A DNA stretch of 64,000 bases. It comes from Nitrospirota bacterium (lineage in GTDB: Bacteria; JACPQY01). Below are positions 1 through 8,654 of the stretch, one piece after another (position 1 is the stretch's first letter; every line of letters begins with the position of its first letter). Location of the stretch: assembly GCA_016180645.1 (NCBI GenBank), contig JACPAV010000012.1, forward strand, positions 1 through 64,000, given 5' to 3'. The translations under genes and the position numbers were made by a program. Under the pieces are notes generated by a model. It was not told the origin of the DNA, made no database searches, and was given only the letters and a program-made list of their open reading frames with translations.

Positions 1-27
1 ACCGGAAAACGGCTCCTGTCTCAACAT

Positions 28-1617
28 TCACGGCGTGGAAATGGCCTTCCCTCGTGAAGTGATGTTCACACAGCATGGAAAAATGGCAAAAGTCGAGCTA
101 AGGGCCTCGCGCGCTACCTCCACGCCAGAATGAGCGGGATGTGCGGGGGAGTGGGCCGAGCCGAAAACGGTCCGCTCAAAGAAATCTATCCCGTTGACCT
201 GGTTGGTGCCCTCGTAGATTTGAAGGAGCTTCGCGTCACGATAAAGCTTTTCGACCTGCCCCTCCGAGCGGATCCCGTCCTGCCCCATGAGGAGAATTGC
301 GCGACGAGCATTCTCGACGGCCAGGTCCGACCCGGTGATTTTGGCATGATCACCGAGGCCGGTTGCGTAGTCGCTCTGGCGCTGCCTCCCAGGGTCCATG
401 ACACGGTCTGCCATCATCCTGGAAACGGTTGGAATGGCGAAGATTCCCTTTCCGAAAACCAGGCGTTTGACGACCTTGGGGACGAGTGACATCCCAGGAA
501 AATCGGCCGCGCCCATGACGCTCATGAGACCCCAAAGACCGTTGGCCATGGATCCTTCCATGAACGCTGCCCTCGCGGTCATCGCGTTTCGGGCCAGGGC
601 CGTGAGTTCGAACTGAACCCATTGGTGATCGATCAGCGGCCTTCCGGCCACGCGAGTTGTGAACGCGTGATTCAGAGCCAGTTCGAAGGCGCGGCGCGCG
701 ACTCCCGCGCCGAAAGCGCCGACACCGCTCCGGGTCAACCCGAGGACCAGCCGAATGATGTCCGCGGGTTCGACCTGTGAATCCACTTTGTTCTTTCGGG
801 GGATCACGCATCGATCGAAAACGAGTTCGACGGCCGGGCAGGCGAGCGTGCCCATCTTCCTCTCCACCCGACCCACCTTGAAGCCCGGCAGATCGGGGGT
901 GACAAGAAAAAGCTGCATATCGCTGAGGGGGCGTCCCGGCTCGGGCGGCGTCAGGAGGACAATGAGATCCGCCAGAGATCCATTGGAAATGAACACTTTG
1001 GTTCCAGTCACTTCGTAGCCTGTGGGGACCGGCCTGACACGAGTGCATGTTCTCGCGATGGGGAGCGTGTTTGTGTCTTCCATATCGGAACCGGCGCCCG
1101 GCTCAGTGAGGGCCGTCGCAATGAAATAGGGACGGCCTTCCCTCTCCCGCTGGATCGTTTGCGGCAGGATTCGCGCGACGATCTTGAGATCGAGCGTGGC
1201 CCCGATGGCGGCGACGCCGAGCATGTTGACGAACAGGAGATTCGCCACACCCGCACATCCGGCCGCGATCTCTTCGGCGATGGTGGGGATTCCGATCATG
1301 GGAAGCCCGAGCCCGCCGAGTGCATCCGGAACGGTCGCTGAAAAGAGCTGGAGATCACAGGCCCTGCGCAGCACATCCTGCGGCAGGTATCCGGGCGTCT
1401 TGTGCGCCTCACGTTCGATGTCGATCGCGCGCGGTGCGATCACTTCTTCCCGGAATTGGGCAATCTTCGCATGATACCGTTCCAAGCGTCTAATGGATCC
1501 GGGCGTGTACTGCTTGACGTAGGCCAGGGTGGGATAAAGTTCTTCGAATCTCGGCCTCGTGGGGGGCAAGTGTCCGGATTTCTCCATGGTGGGATCCGAT
1601 GCCGGTGAAGTTTCCAT
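28..1617 (-). CDS. acyl-CoA dehydrogenase (long form)
   Basis: Flavoprotein expected to introduce a 2,3-double bond into an acyl-CoA in a beta-oxidation-type pathway. The product is about 529 residues, longer than the ~380 of classical members, with an N-terminal extension and a C-terminal helical tail. TEPGAGSD (substrate/FAD loop) lies near residue 170. YEGTNQ, whose Glu is the usual catalytic base, lies near residue 467. The ATG at 1617 shares its A with the TGA of the upstream ligase gene (TGATG), so translation is probably coupled. An in-frame ATG at 1674 would overlap the ligase by 58 nt and is less likely. It is the last gene of a five-gene operon headed by a TetR regulator. The substrate cannot be read from sequence. 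Confidence 0.9.
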   Translation of the reverse strand: METSPASDPTMEKSGHLPPTRPRFEELYPTLAYVKQYTPGSIRRLERYHAKIAQFREEVIAPRAIDIEREAHKTPGYLPQDVLRRACDLQLFSATVPDALGGLGLPMIGIPTIAEEIAAGCAGVANLLFVNMLGVAAIGATLDLKIVARILPQTIQREREGRPYFIATALTEPGAGSDMEDTNTLPIARTCTRVRPVPTGYEVTGTKVFISNGSLADLIVLLTPPEPGRPLSDMQLFLVTPDLPGFKVGRVERKMGTLACPAVELVFDRCVIPRKNKVDSQVEPADIIRLVLGLTRSGVGAFGAGVARRAFELALNHAFTTRVAGRPLIDHQWVQFELTALARNAMTARAAFMEGSMANGLWGLMSVMGAADFPGMSLVPKVVKRLVFGKGIFAIPTVSRMMADRVMDPGRQRQSDYATGLGDHAKITGSDLAVENARRAILLMGQDGIRSEGQVEKLYRDAKLLQIYEGTNQVNGIDFFERTVFGSAHSPAHPAHSGVEVAREALSSTFAIFPCCVNITSRGKAISTP

Positions 1618-3338
1618 CAGGCCGCCACGGAGGAAGCGTGACTTTTGGATGTCGACACCTTTCCCCAGTCCCATGTATCGGGCGTGATGCCTTCTTCCTG
1701 AAGCGGTTGCTTGATCACGCGATGAGTGCCCGTCTTTGGAATCGATTCCACCACGCGGATATATCGCGGTAGGGCATGTTTCGGAATCTCCCGAGCCAGT
1801 TCGGCGCGGAGCTTCGCTGGATCGACGGTCCCTCCCGGCGCCGGGACCACCACGAGCATGACGTCCTGCTCGCCCAAGTCGGACGCCACGCCGAAGGCGG
1901 CGCTCTCAAGAACGGCGGGCCGTCGGTTTGCGGCGCTTTCGATTTCAAACGCGGAGACATTCTCACCCCTGACGCGCATCGAATCGGTTTTCCGCCCCAC
2001 AAAGGTGAGGTAGCCGTTCCGGTCGCGTGTCATGAGGTCCCCGGTATAGACCCATCCATCTCTGCATTTCTCGCGGCTGGCTTCCGGGTTGCGATGGAAC
2101 TCGACGCTCAAGTCGATCTTCCAGCCGAGGTAGTGAGCCAACTCGCCGGGACGCCCGATGCCGACATCGTTTCCATCCTCGCCGATGAGCATGTATCGGG
2201 TGCCTGGGATGGGCTTGCCCACGGACCCGGGTGGACCATAGCCGAGGTTGAATGTGGCGATGCCGCCGCCGTCCACGGCGCCGTAGGTTTCGATCAGTTG
2301 GACGCCGAATCTCTCCTGGAACGGCGCCCACTGTTCTTTCGGGCAGGCGGCGCTGATCATGCGGGTCACTTTGTGCGTGCGGTCGAGTGAAGTCGGGGGC
2401 TGTTTCATCAGGATGGAAATCATGGAGCCGATGGAGTTGAAAACCGTGGCGCCGCTCGCCCGCACTTCATTCCAGAAATGGGTCGCGGAAAATCGATCCG
2501 AGAAGACCACCCGGGCGCCGGCATAGAGAGAAAGCAAGGTGGTCACCATGAGCGCATTCGCATGGAAAAGCGGGAGGCAGGTGAAGTACACGTCATCATG
2601 ACTCAGAGTCATGTGGGCCAGAAGCCGCATGAGCTTCGCCTGGGAGCTTCCGTAGCGGTAGACGACGGCCTTCGGATGCCCGGTCGTGCCCGAGGTATAC
2701 ATGAGGAGGCACGCAGCTTTGGGATCCGGTTCGATTCCCCCTTCGATGACGCCCTGCGCACGGGTGACAAAGTGTTCGTACCCCAGAGTATCCGGAGGCG
2801 CCGCCGATTGTCGTTCGATGCAGATGATGTGCTTGAGCCGGGGGAGTTTGGATCTGAGCGGGCGCACGGTTTCGACGAGGTCGGAATCCACCAGCAGGAG
2901 GTCTACTCCCGAGTTCTCCAGGACGTAGGCCAGACCCTCCGACTTCAGCCCCGTGTTTATGGGGACGCAGGTCAGGCCGGCTTTTTGGGTGGCGAAGAAT
3001 CCATCGAGCCATTCGGGACTGTTCTTTCCCATGATGCCCACGCAGCCGTTCGCCGGCAGGGCCTCCTGGAGTGCGCGGGCCAGCTTGCCGGAGCGTGCGT
3101 CCATTTCGGCATACGTCCATCGTTCGGGCCCGAAGTCGACGAAGATCTTGTGAGGGTGACGCCGGGCCTTCAGGTGGAGTTCCTGCCCGAATGTGCGCTC
3201 GGTGCGGAAGGAGAGGGTACGCCGGCCAATCGTTTTGAGGAGCGTACCCAGAGCATCGCCCTGACGGTGTTCCTCCAGCAAGAGGCCCTTGAGTCCCCTG
3301 GCGATCATGGCCAGCATCGCGCGGTCGTTTCGGTCCAT
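1617..3338 (-). CDS. AMP-dependent acyl-CoA synthetase (FadD/FATP-like)
   Basis: Activates a carboxylic acid to its CoA thioester through an acyl-adenylate. The 573-residue protein has the ANL-superfamily signatures. The P-loop YTSGTTGHPK lies near residues 213-222, YTGDL near 429, and GRKTDSMRVRGENVS, the hinge to the C-terminal lid, follows it. A lid lysine (PKTGTHRVIK) lies near 540. The long N-terminus (about 50 residues before the adenylation core) resembles very-long-chain/FATP-type ligases. It lies directly downstream of the thiolase gene with no spacer (stop at 3339, start at 3338) and overlaps the dehydrogenase start by one base. With those neighbours it probably feeds the substrate acid into the pathway. 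The chain type is unknown. Confidence 0.9.
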   Translation of the reverse strand: MDRNDRAMLAMIARGLKGLLLEEHRQGDALGTLLKTIGRRTLSFRTERTFGQELHLKARRHPHKIFVDFGPERWTYAEMDARSGKLARALQEALPANGCVGIMGKNSPEWLDGFFATQKAGLTCVPINTGLKSEGLAYVLENSGVDLLLVDSDLVETVRPLRSKLPRLKHIICIERQSAAPPDTLGYEHFVTRAQGVIEGGIEPDPKAACLLMYTSGTTGHPKAVVYRYGSSQAKLMRLLAHMTLSHDDVYFTCLPLFHANALMVTTLLSLYAGARVVFSDRFSATHFWNEVRASGATVFNSIGSMISILMKQPPTSLDRTHKVTRMISAACPKEQWAPFQERFGVQLIETYGAVDGGGIATFNLGYGPPGSVGKPIPGTRYMLIGEDGNDVGIGRPGELAHYLGWKIDLSVEFHRNPEASREKCRDGWVYTGDLMTRDRNGYLTFVGRKTDSMRVRGENVSAFEIESAANRRPAVLESAAFGVASDLGEQDVMLVVVPAPGGTVDPAKLRAELAREIPKHALPRYIRVVESIPKTGTHRVIKQPLQEEGITPDTWDWGKVSTSKSHASSVAA

Positions 3339-4733
3339 CTAATTCTCCCGCTCGTAAATGTGAATAGTCAGCGCGGCCTCTTCGAAGCCGATATTGCCGC
3401 CCCCGTTTTCCGTGAGGGCGAATCGAGCGTTCCGTACTTGTCGATTCCCGGCACGACCCGTGAGTTGTTCGAACACTTCGTGGAGTTGGGCGACTCCGGT
3501 CGCTGCGATGGGGTGGCCGCGGCTTTCGAGGCCGCCGCTGGTGTTGAGAGGAATGCGCCCGCCAAGAGCGGTCGCGCCGCTTTCGGCCAGCTCGCCCCCT
3601 CCGCCCGGGGGACAGAGACCCAGCGTTTCAGAGTGGTGGATCTCGCCGTACGCCGTGGCATCGTGGAGTTCGGCTAGGCTGATGTCTTGAGGACCGATTC
3701 CGGCCTCCTGAAACGCCTTGTGGGCGGCACGCTGAGCGAGGTCCTCTCCCTCATCGATCGCGCGATGGGTTCCGCTCACGAGCACCGAGCTTCTCACACG
3801 TACGCGGGGCCCGTTCCCGCCTGACCGGGAGAGGAAACGTTCACTGCACAACAGCGCGGCCGCGGCGCCGTCGCCGATCGGCGCGCACATCGGGCGCGTC
3901 AGAGGGTAGCTGATGTCTTTTTCGCGCAGCACCTCATCGACCGAAAGCGGAACCCGCATTTGAGCCAGCGGGTTCAGACTGCCGTGTCGCCGGTTCTTGG
4001 AGGCCACCACGGCCAATTGCCGCTGTGTGAGTCCGTGCTTCTTCATGTGGTGACGGGCGGCGACTGCGTAGACGTCCATGAACGGGGACCGGTCGGAACC
4101 GCCGAGCCCTCCCTTCGCCCCACCGCCTGCGGCTTTGCGGAGGGTTCGAAAAAGCTCCGGGCCGTATCGTACGCGGATGGTGAGCGCGGCCCACAAGGCT
4201 TCCGCGAGTGTCGACGGCCTACGTTTTCGATTTCCATTCGGCTGCGGGGTCGGGCGGGCAGGAACTTTGTCCAACCCCTGCCGGTGAATCCACGTCTTCG
4301 TATCTTCGAGAGTGCGGGGAAGTTCATGTACATCCATCCCGCCGATGAAGCCAACCATCTGGAGCAGGGGATTCGGATGAGAGACTTTTTCGGCGCCGAT
4401 GACCAGGACGAGGTCCGATGCCCCGGCAAGGATGCGGTGATACGCAACGTGGAGGGCGGTGGAGCCGGAAGCGCAGGCGTTCTCCACATTGATGATGGGC
4501 ATGCCTTCAATGCCGATGCCGCGGAGGGCCACCTCTCCGCGGATGCAGGCCTGTCCCTCAATGGCTTCCCATCCCGAGTTGGCGAAAACGACGGCGTCCA
4601 GATCCTGACCCCGAAATTTCCAGCGCCGGAGGAGCGGCAGAACGGCCTGCTGTGCCAGTTCCCGAACCGAACGGTCCGGATACTTGAAGAAACGGATCAT
4701 CGAGGTATCCAACACGTAGGCGTTTGTCGGCAT
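3339..4733 (-). CDS. thiolase-family protein (SCP-x/acetyl-CoA acetyltransferase-like)
   Basis: Thiolase fold enzyme expected to cleave a 3-ketoacyl-CoA or condense acyl-CoAs. It has 464 residues. The nucleophile cysteine sits in NACASGS near residue 86 and the catalytic His in SRGHPIAATG near 407. The C-terminal loop reads ENGGG where degradative thiolases carry a second active-site Cys (CxGGG), so the usual acid/base Cys is missing. This pattern is seen in SCP-x-type and steroid-side-chain thiolase-like proteins. A ~40-residue insert rich in Pro and Gly occupies the middle. The gene lies 2 bp downstream of the reductase and abuts the ligase. The role in acyl chain cleavage is inferred from context. 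Confidence 0.85.
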   Translation of the reverse strand: MPTNAYVLDTSMIRFFKYPDRSVRELAQQAVLPLLRRWKFRGQDLDAVVFANSGWEAIEGQACIRGEVALRGIGIEGMPIINVENACASGSTALHVAYHRILAGASDLVLVIGAEKVSHPNPLLQMVGFIGGMDVHELPRTLEDTKTWIHRQGLDKVPARPTPQPNGNRKRRPSTLAEALWAALTIRVRYGPELFRTLRKAAGGGAKGGLGGSDRSPFMDVYAVAARHHMKKHGLTQRQLAVVASKNRRHGSLNPLAQMRVPLSVDEVLREKDISYPLTRPMCAPIGDGAAAALLCSERFLSRSGGNGPRVRVRSSVLVSGTHRAIDEGEDLAQRAAHKAFQEAGIGPQDISLAELHDATAYGEIHHSETLGLCPPGGGGELAESGATALGGRIPLNTSGGLESRGHPIAATGVAQLHEVFEQLTGRAGNRQVRNARFALTENGGGNIGFEEAALTIHIYEREN

Positions 4734-4735
4734 GG

Positions 4736-5821
4736 CTAATCCAGGATCTTGTGCGTGACGTCCAATGTCTTAAGTTCCGCGATGGTTTCGGCCGCCCCGA
4801 ACGCTTGGGCCGTGGAGATCACTCCCGTGCGTTTGTGTCGCCCGGAAATGAGCCGTTCAGATGCCCAACCTCCGAGAAGGCCAGTGACGACATACGGTCG
4901 GCTGCCGAGGAGAACGCTGATCTTGCGATCGTGATCGCCTTCACCCGCGGCCAGCACCACGTAGCGCGTTTTTTCCGACGTCTCCGGCGGGGGAGTTTTT
5001 CGGACCCACTCCACCATTTTGTCGCCGATGGGATCGAGGGCGCGCCCGAACACCTTCGACATTCGGGCCCATAGGCGCATGAACGGGAGGGTCGAAGGTA
5101 GGATTTCAGAAGCCATGTAAGTCCGGACGATTTTGATTCCCGGTTCCGAAGCGAAATGGAGTGCCTCGCCTCCCGGCATGACAATGGCCGGCCTGGGGCG
5201 AACCTCGCCGGGGACCATGACCGGCTCAATCTTGCTCAGGGGATTGGGATCAAGCTTGCCATCGATGAAACTGAAGCCCGGTCGCCTCGCCACGCGAAGG
5301 AGCGATTTCGAAGAGGCCACCGTGGGATCACCTTCCGGCGCGTAGAGCACGGTGTACCGGTCCAGATGGGGATATCGTTCGCGCAGCGCATGGGCGGCCG
5401 CCTCGCCCAGGCTGTAGTACCACGAATTGGCGTTGACGATGACTCGCTTTTCTTCGGCCGCGCGCTTCCCGTATCGCTCTTTGACGAGGAGCATGAAGTC
5501 CTGCTCGCCGGTGGTGTCCAAGTAGTGGGAGCCGGCGTTGAGGGCCGCGCGGACCACGGTTTCGCCGAGCAGCGAAAACGGCCCCGTGATGTTGATGACA
5601 ACGGCGTGATCCTTGAAGGCTTGGGTCAGGGCCCTTTCCGTGTGTTGCGCCGCGGCGAGGCGGATGGAAGGATCGCGCAATTCGGTTCGGAAAGCTTCCA
5701 GCCGTTCCAGACTTCTTCCGCCCATTGTGAAGGGGATCCCCCGGCGCTTCAGTTCATTGCAGGTGAGGCGACCGGTGTAGCCGGTGGCGCCGTAGACGAA
5801 AACTCTTGGAGTGTCAGCCAC
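4736..5821 (-). CDS. saccharopine dehydrogenase-like NAD(P)-binding oxidoreductase
   Basis: The 361-residue protein begins with a Rossmann nucleotide-binding motif (VYGATGYTGR, residues 9-18) followed by GGRSLERLE. This is the pattern of the saccharopine dehydrogenase/trans-acting enoyl reductase family, which includes mycobacterial enoyl reductases that act on complex lipids. It is unlikely to make lysine here, since the neighbours are acyl-CoA enzymes. A paralogue with similar architecture lies at 15939. The start is GTG at 5821 and overlaps the end of the TetR gene by 8 nt. The substrate is unknown; reduction or isomerisation of an unsaturated acyl chain is an inference. Confidence 0.8.
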   Translation of the reverse strand: MADTPRVFVYGATGYTGRLTCNELKRRGIPFTMGGRSLERLEAFRTELRDPSIRLAAAQHTERALTQAFKDHAVVINITGPFSLLGETVVRAALNAGSHYLDTTGEQDFMLLVKERYGKRAAEEKRVIVNANSWYYSLGEAAAHALRERYPHLDRYTVLYAPEGDPTVASSKSLLRVARRPGFSFIDGKLDPNPLSKIEPVMVPGEVRPRPAIVMPGGEALHFASEPGIKIVRTYMASEILPSTLPFMRLWARMSKVFGRALDPIGDKMVEWVRKTPPPETSEKTRYVVLAAGEGDHDRKISVLLGSRPYVVTGLLGGWASERLISGRHKRTGVISTAQAFGAAETIAELKTLDVTHKILD

Positions 5822-6455
5822 GTGATATTCCCTCCTTCAACATTCCGGTCAAGCTCAAGGCCGTAAGCGTGTCCACGGCCTCCTTCTTTCCCAGCCAGCG
5901 ACGATTGCCGTTTTGCTCCGCATACACCTGGGCGATGTGTAGCGACATGCCGAGAAGCGCCTCGGCGACGAGTCGCGGGGAGAGGGGGACGGTGAACCCG
6001 GACTTGGACGCGGTTTCGAGGTCTTCAGTCAGGTCCTGCACGAATTCGGAAAACGCCTTTCGGATGAGCCGGCCGTACGGGCCTGCGTCATGCCGTCGGA
6101 GGATCAGCATCAGGAACATTTCGCGATTCTTCTCAACGGCGTCGAAGAAGATCTCGAAGGCCCGTCGGATTCGTTGCAAGGGGTCGCTTTCAGCGGAGCC
6201 ATCCTGCAATCCGCGCGCTTTTCGCACTTCGCCGCGGATTTCCTCCACGGCCTGTCGCGTGCCTTCCAGGAAGAAGGACTGGAGGTCATTGAAATAGAGG
6301 TAGAAGGTGCCGACGCCCACGCGCGCCTCGCGGGCGACGTCGCGCACCTGGATCCTGTCGATCCGCTTCTTGAGGATGATCTTGCGCCCGGCCTCGATCA
6401 GGCTGGTCCGGGTCTTCTCCCTTTGCTCCCTGTTCTTCTCGGCGTTTCGGCCCAT
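5814..6455 (-). CDS. TetR family transcriptional regulator
   Basis: The 213-residue protein has an N-terminal TetR helix-turn-helix (SLIEAGRKIILKKRIDRIQVRDVAREARVGVGTFYLYF, split over residues ~17-54) and a helical ligand-binding domain. It probably represses the operon that it heads and is released by an acyl-CoA or related ligand (family knowledge plus context). ATG at 6455 was chosen because the reading frame upstream of it (to 6506) runs into the palindromic operator at 6493-6524. The stop overlaps the reductase start by 8 nt, so regulator and pathway genes are co-transcribed. Confidence 0.88.
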   Translation of the reverse strand: MGRNAEKNREQREKTRTSLIEAGRKIILKKRIDRIQVRDVAREARVGVGTFYLYFNDLQSFFLEGTRQAVEEIRGEVRKARGLQDGSAESDPLQRIRRAFEIFFDAVEKNREMFLMLILRRHDAGPYGRLIRKAFSEFVQDLTEDLETASKSGFTVPLSPRLVAEALLGMSLHIAQVYAEQNGNRRWLGKKEAVDTLTALSLTGMLKEGISRG

Positions 6456-6492
6456 GGGAGAAAGAGGGGCTACCGTTGCTCCCAGGCCTGTA

Positions 6493-6524
6493 TATTGACA
6501 GAACAAATGTTCATTCAGTCAATA
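6493..6524. promoter_or_regulatory. nested palindrome, probable TetR operator
   Basis: The 32-bp stretch is bounded by the perfect inverted repeat TATTGAC / GTCAATA and contains a second one, GAACA-AA-TGTTC. It lies 38 bp upstream of the TetR start codon at 6455. TetR regulators of acyl-CoA metabolism commonly bind such long interrupted palindromes. Autoregulation of the minus-strand operon is inferred. Confidence 0.6.
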
Positions 6525-6616
6525 AATATCATGCCCAGTTATTTTGTCAAGGGGGTATCCCGCCTGACTGCGGGGTGGCGTGGACGAGAGGACAAAAGGG
6601 GTCTACTAATCTAGTG

Positions 6617-6892
6617 ATGAAGAGCGTGACAATTTCGGCGCTCAAGGCGGGGCTGTCAGCGATCCTCCGGCAGGTACGACGCGGCGAGCGCATCATCATT
6701 CTCGACCGACGCGAGCCGGTGGCGGAGATCGTGCCCTTCGAGAAGCGCGGGCAGTCTTCGGAGGAGCGTCTCGTGCGGGAGGGGCGGCTCCGGCCCGCCA
6801 CCCGCCGGTGGTCGGACCTTCGCTCCAGGCCCCTCGGGCGGAGCATCGGTCTGGGCGAACTGCTGGACTCCGTGCGGGAAGATTCTGAGTGA
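6617..6892 (+). CDS. antitoxin, Phd/YefM type
   Basis: The 91-residue protein has an N-terminus (MKSVTISALKAGLSAILRQV, then RRGERIIILDRREPVAEIVP) that matches the Phd/YefM antitoxin DNA-binding fold. The C-terminal half is basic then acidic, as expected for the toxin-wrapping region. The reading frame is open to 6476, but ATG 6617 fits the family start. GTGA couples it to the following PIN toxin (GTG 6889, TGA 6890-6892). The pair should neutralise the toxin and autorepress. Confidence 0.85.
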   Translation: MKSVTISALKAGLSAILRQVRRGERIIILDRREPVAEIVPFEKRGQSSEERLVREGRLRPATRRWSDLRSRPLGRSIGLGELLDSVREDSE

Positions 6893-7314
6893 GATTTTAC
6901 CTCGACTCCAGCACGATCCTTCGAGCGGTCTTCGGGGAGGCGGGGCCCACGCCTCGAGTGGGCCAGGGTGATCAGGTTTACACGTCTGAGATTGCCGAGG
7001 TCGAAGTCTTTCGTACCCTTGACCGGGCCCGGCTTGCGGGCAAGCTCACCGACGCGGAGACGGCCATCAAGGCCAAGGAACTGTCCGAACGGCTCACGGC
7101 GGTTCGGCTCGTGCCGGTCGCACGGGAAGTGATCGAAACCGCGCGCGCCGGCTTTCCGGTGCCGGTGCGGGCGTTGGACGCCCTTCACGTCGCGACGGCC
7201 CAGTGGCTCCAACGTGAGCTTGGCGAAGATCTCCGGTTTTGGACCCACGACCGCCGTCAGGCCATCGCGGCGCTCGCGCGCGGCCTGAACGTCGAGGGGG
7301 TCAGCGTGCAATAG
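6889..7314 (+). CDS. vapC: VapC-like toxin, PIN-domain RNase
   Basis: The 141-residue PIN domain protein is predicted to cleave RNA with Mg2+ when not bound by antitoxin. Acidic PIN residues are visible: Asp in YLDSST (residue 6), Glu in EIAEVEVFR (~40), Asp in LDALHVATA (~97) and Asp in FWTHDRR near the end. The start is GTG 6889, overlapping the antitoxin stop. The last ~40 bp of the gene and its downstream flank recur in degenerate form at about 7410-7448. Confidence 0.85.
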   Translation: MRFYLDSSTILRAVFGEAGPTPRVGQGDQVYTSEIAEVEVFRTLDRARLAGKLTDAETAIKAKELSERLTAVRLVPVAREVIETARAGFPVPVRALDALHVATAQWLQRELGEDLRFWTHDRRQAIAALARGLNVEGVSVQ

Positions 7315-7448
7315 ATCGGCGAGCCATGGTCACCTCCCATGCCAGCCACCATCGCAAGAAAATAGATGTATCAAGTCCAGACTTGACCCCAACCCCCCGG
7401 ATTTCCCGCGCGGCCGGAACGTCGAAGGGGTCAGAGTACAATAGATCG
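7282..7448 (+). repeat. duplicated vapC 3' end in non-coding DNA
   Basis: The end of vapC (from about 7282 through its stop to ~7320) is repeated with a few changes at ~7410-7448. Both copies run from GCGGCC(T/G)GAACGTCGA through GGGGTCAG and end in CAATAGATCG. The copy lies in a gene-free stretch (7315-7584) that otherwise holds GGGGTC-type tags. It may be a gene remnant or a duplicated mobile-element boundary. Confidence 0.5.
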
Positions 7449-7497
7449 TTGCGCCGTGGGTCAACTCGCAGGCCACACCGCAATCATCCTACTCACA

Positions 7498-7520
7498 ATT
7501 CAATGTGCAAAAGTGACCCC
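7498..7520 (-). repeat. GGGGTC tag, inverted copy left of the DUF5677-like gene
   Basis: Read on the minus strand this 23-bp sequence is GGGGTCACTTTTGCACATTG plus AAT. It matches the plus-strand tag at 8533-8555 (GGGGTCAGTCTTGCACATTG plus AGT) with three differences. The two form an inverted pair around the gene at 7585-8412. Confidence 0.6.
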
Positions 7521-7584
7521 GAAGCCCCCCGAAACATGATGCCGTGAATCATGCACCACCTGTCTCCGGGCCGTGTCGCGGCGT

Positions 7585-8412
7585 CTACTGGGGATTGACG
7601 TTCCGCAATTGAGTTTCGGCCTCTTCCAGTTTTTCCTTCAGGCCGACGTCCCACCGGTGGTCCCACGCCCGCGCGACGGAGATGAAGAACAGGGTCGCCA
7701 TTTGGAGTATCAGGTGCGCGTCCTTGAAATGCCGACTGTCATGGACCTCAACTCGCTCCGGTTTGAAATCAAAGACGCTTGAAAAAGCGGACGAAGTAGG
7801 ATGCGCGTAAGCACTCAGGTACGAATAAATGTAGTCGTAAAGCGTCGCCAACTTGGTTGCCTCTGCCAGACCACGGAAACCCGTCGGATGCCAGTGATGG
7901 CGTTTGAAGCCATGCCGTTTTTCAATCTCCAAGCGCCTGCTTTCCAACTTCTCCTTAATTTCGGGGGTCATGCGCCCCGATTGCACGAGGTGTCTCAGCG
8001 AATCGGGGTGGAACTGGTAACGGATGTTCTCCCATTCGCCGAACTCTAGGAAGCGCGCCGCCCGTTCTTCGGTTTTTGAGTCGTCGCTGAAGATGTACGC
8101 GACGGTCAGCAACGTTTCGAGCATCGAACGGACGACGCCCATCGCGTCTTCCGGCAACCCCTCGCGGACAAGCGTCACGGCGGCTTCGTACGAACGAAAC
8201 GTCTTGGCCATCAGGCCGTGCGCTACTCGCTGCGAGAACTTGCTGGCGATGTGGCTCTCTTGCCTCTGGTTGAGCGAGTCCTTGCCGTTGGCGTAGAGGT
8301 TGTGAACCGTGATGCCGATTGTGACGGTCGGGAGGCAGTGGGAGAGCTTGGGAGGCCAGTTGACCAGTGGGCTGACGGATTCGGTCGATTGACGAAGGAC
8401 TTGTTCCGGCAT
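7585..8412 (-). CDS. DUF5677-like protein of unknown function
   Basis: The 275-residue all-helical-looking protein has the pattern RSMLETLLTVAYIF, then ARFLEFGEWENIRY, and a late YSYLSAYAHPTSSAF segment, which recalls the DUF5677 family. No catalytic motif can be assigned with confidence. ATG 8412 (MPEQVL) was preferred over the far upstream start at 8550 because the extra N-terminus is encoded by repeat-like DNA. It lies alone between two toxin-antitoxin pairs and is bracketed by inverted GGGGTC tags, which suggests it moved as a cassette. A defence or stress role is possible but unsupported. Confidence 0.6.
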   Translation of the reverse strand: MPEQVLRQSTESVSPLVNWPPKLSHCLPTVTIGITVHNLYANGKDSLNQRQESHIASKFSQRVAHGLMAKTFRSYEAAVTLVREGLPEDAMGVVRSMLETLLTVAYIFSDDSKTEERAARFLEFGEWENIRYQFHPDSLRHLVQSGRMTPEIKEKLESRRLEIEKRHGFKRHHWHPTGFRGLAEATKLATLYDYIYSYLSAYAHPTSSAFSSVFDFKPERVEVHDSRHFKDAHLILQMATLFFISVARAWDHRWDVGLKEKLEEAETQLRNVNPQ

Positions 8413-8495
8413 GATAGGTAGGATTCTACTTGATAGGCCGAGAGGGGGGAACGCTCGCTGGCGCGGGAAACGCGCCGCCGCGGTCTCTTGCAGCC

Positions 8496-8523
8496 TGCGG
8501 GGTCTTATTGCAGATTGAGTTAT
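8496..8523 (+). repeat. direct repeat copy A (TGCGGGGTC...GAGTTAT)
   Basis: This 28-bp sequence recurs at 9404-9432 with a single one-base insertion. The two copies bracket the RHH/PIN toxin-antitoxin pair. It belongs to the same GGGGTC-headed tag family seen at 7498 and 8533. Confidence 0.65.
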
Positions 8524-8532
8524 GGGAAGGTA

Positions 8533-8555
8533 GGGGTCAGTCTTGCACATTGAGT
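8533..8555 (+). repeat. GGGGTC tag, right of the DUF5677-like gene
   Basis: The sequence begins GGGGTCAGTCTTGCACATTG. It is the inverted partner of 7498-7520 and lies 10 bp after direct repeat copy A. Such GGGGTCAG-N-TTGCA tags are often seen around small mobile cassettes in environmental genomes; that link is from general experience and was not tested here. Confidence 0.55.
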
Positions 8556-8654
8556 CCCTCTTCTATTTGGCTCAGGTCCCGGCGGCGCGGCGGCTCTATT
8601 TCACGCATCCTATCGAATCGTTGTTGAATCAGCGCTTGAGGAGGCTTCTCCGGC

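Noticed and set aside
2478-3677. A 399-codon plus-strand frame, with a similar one at 32548-33873 and a minus-strand one at 23268-24797
   Set aside because: These are antisense to the ligase/thiolase, GH31, and HAD/ribBA genes respectively, which have clear motifs. No conserved features occur in the shadow frames.
5521-5821. True saccharopine (lysine) pathway role for the 4736-5821 gene
   Set aside because: There are no lysine-pathway neighbours. The family includes lipid-directed reductases and the flanking genes are acyl-CoA enzymes.
6476-6616. Longer N-terminus for the Phd-type antitoxin
   Set aside because: The extra codons overlap the TetR operator region and lack similarity to antitoxins. 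ATG 6617 gives the family start.
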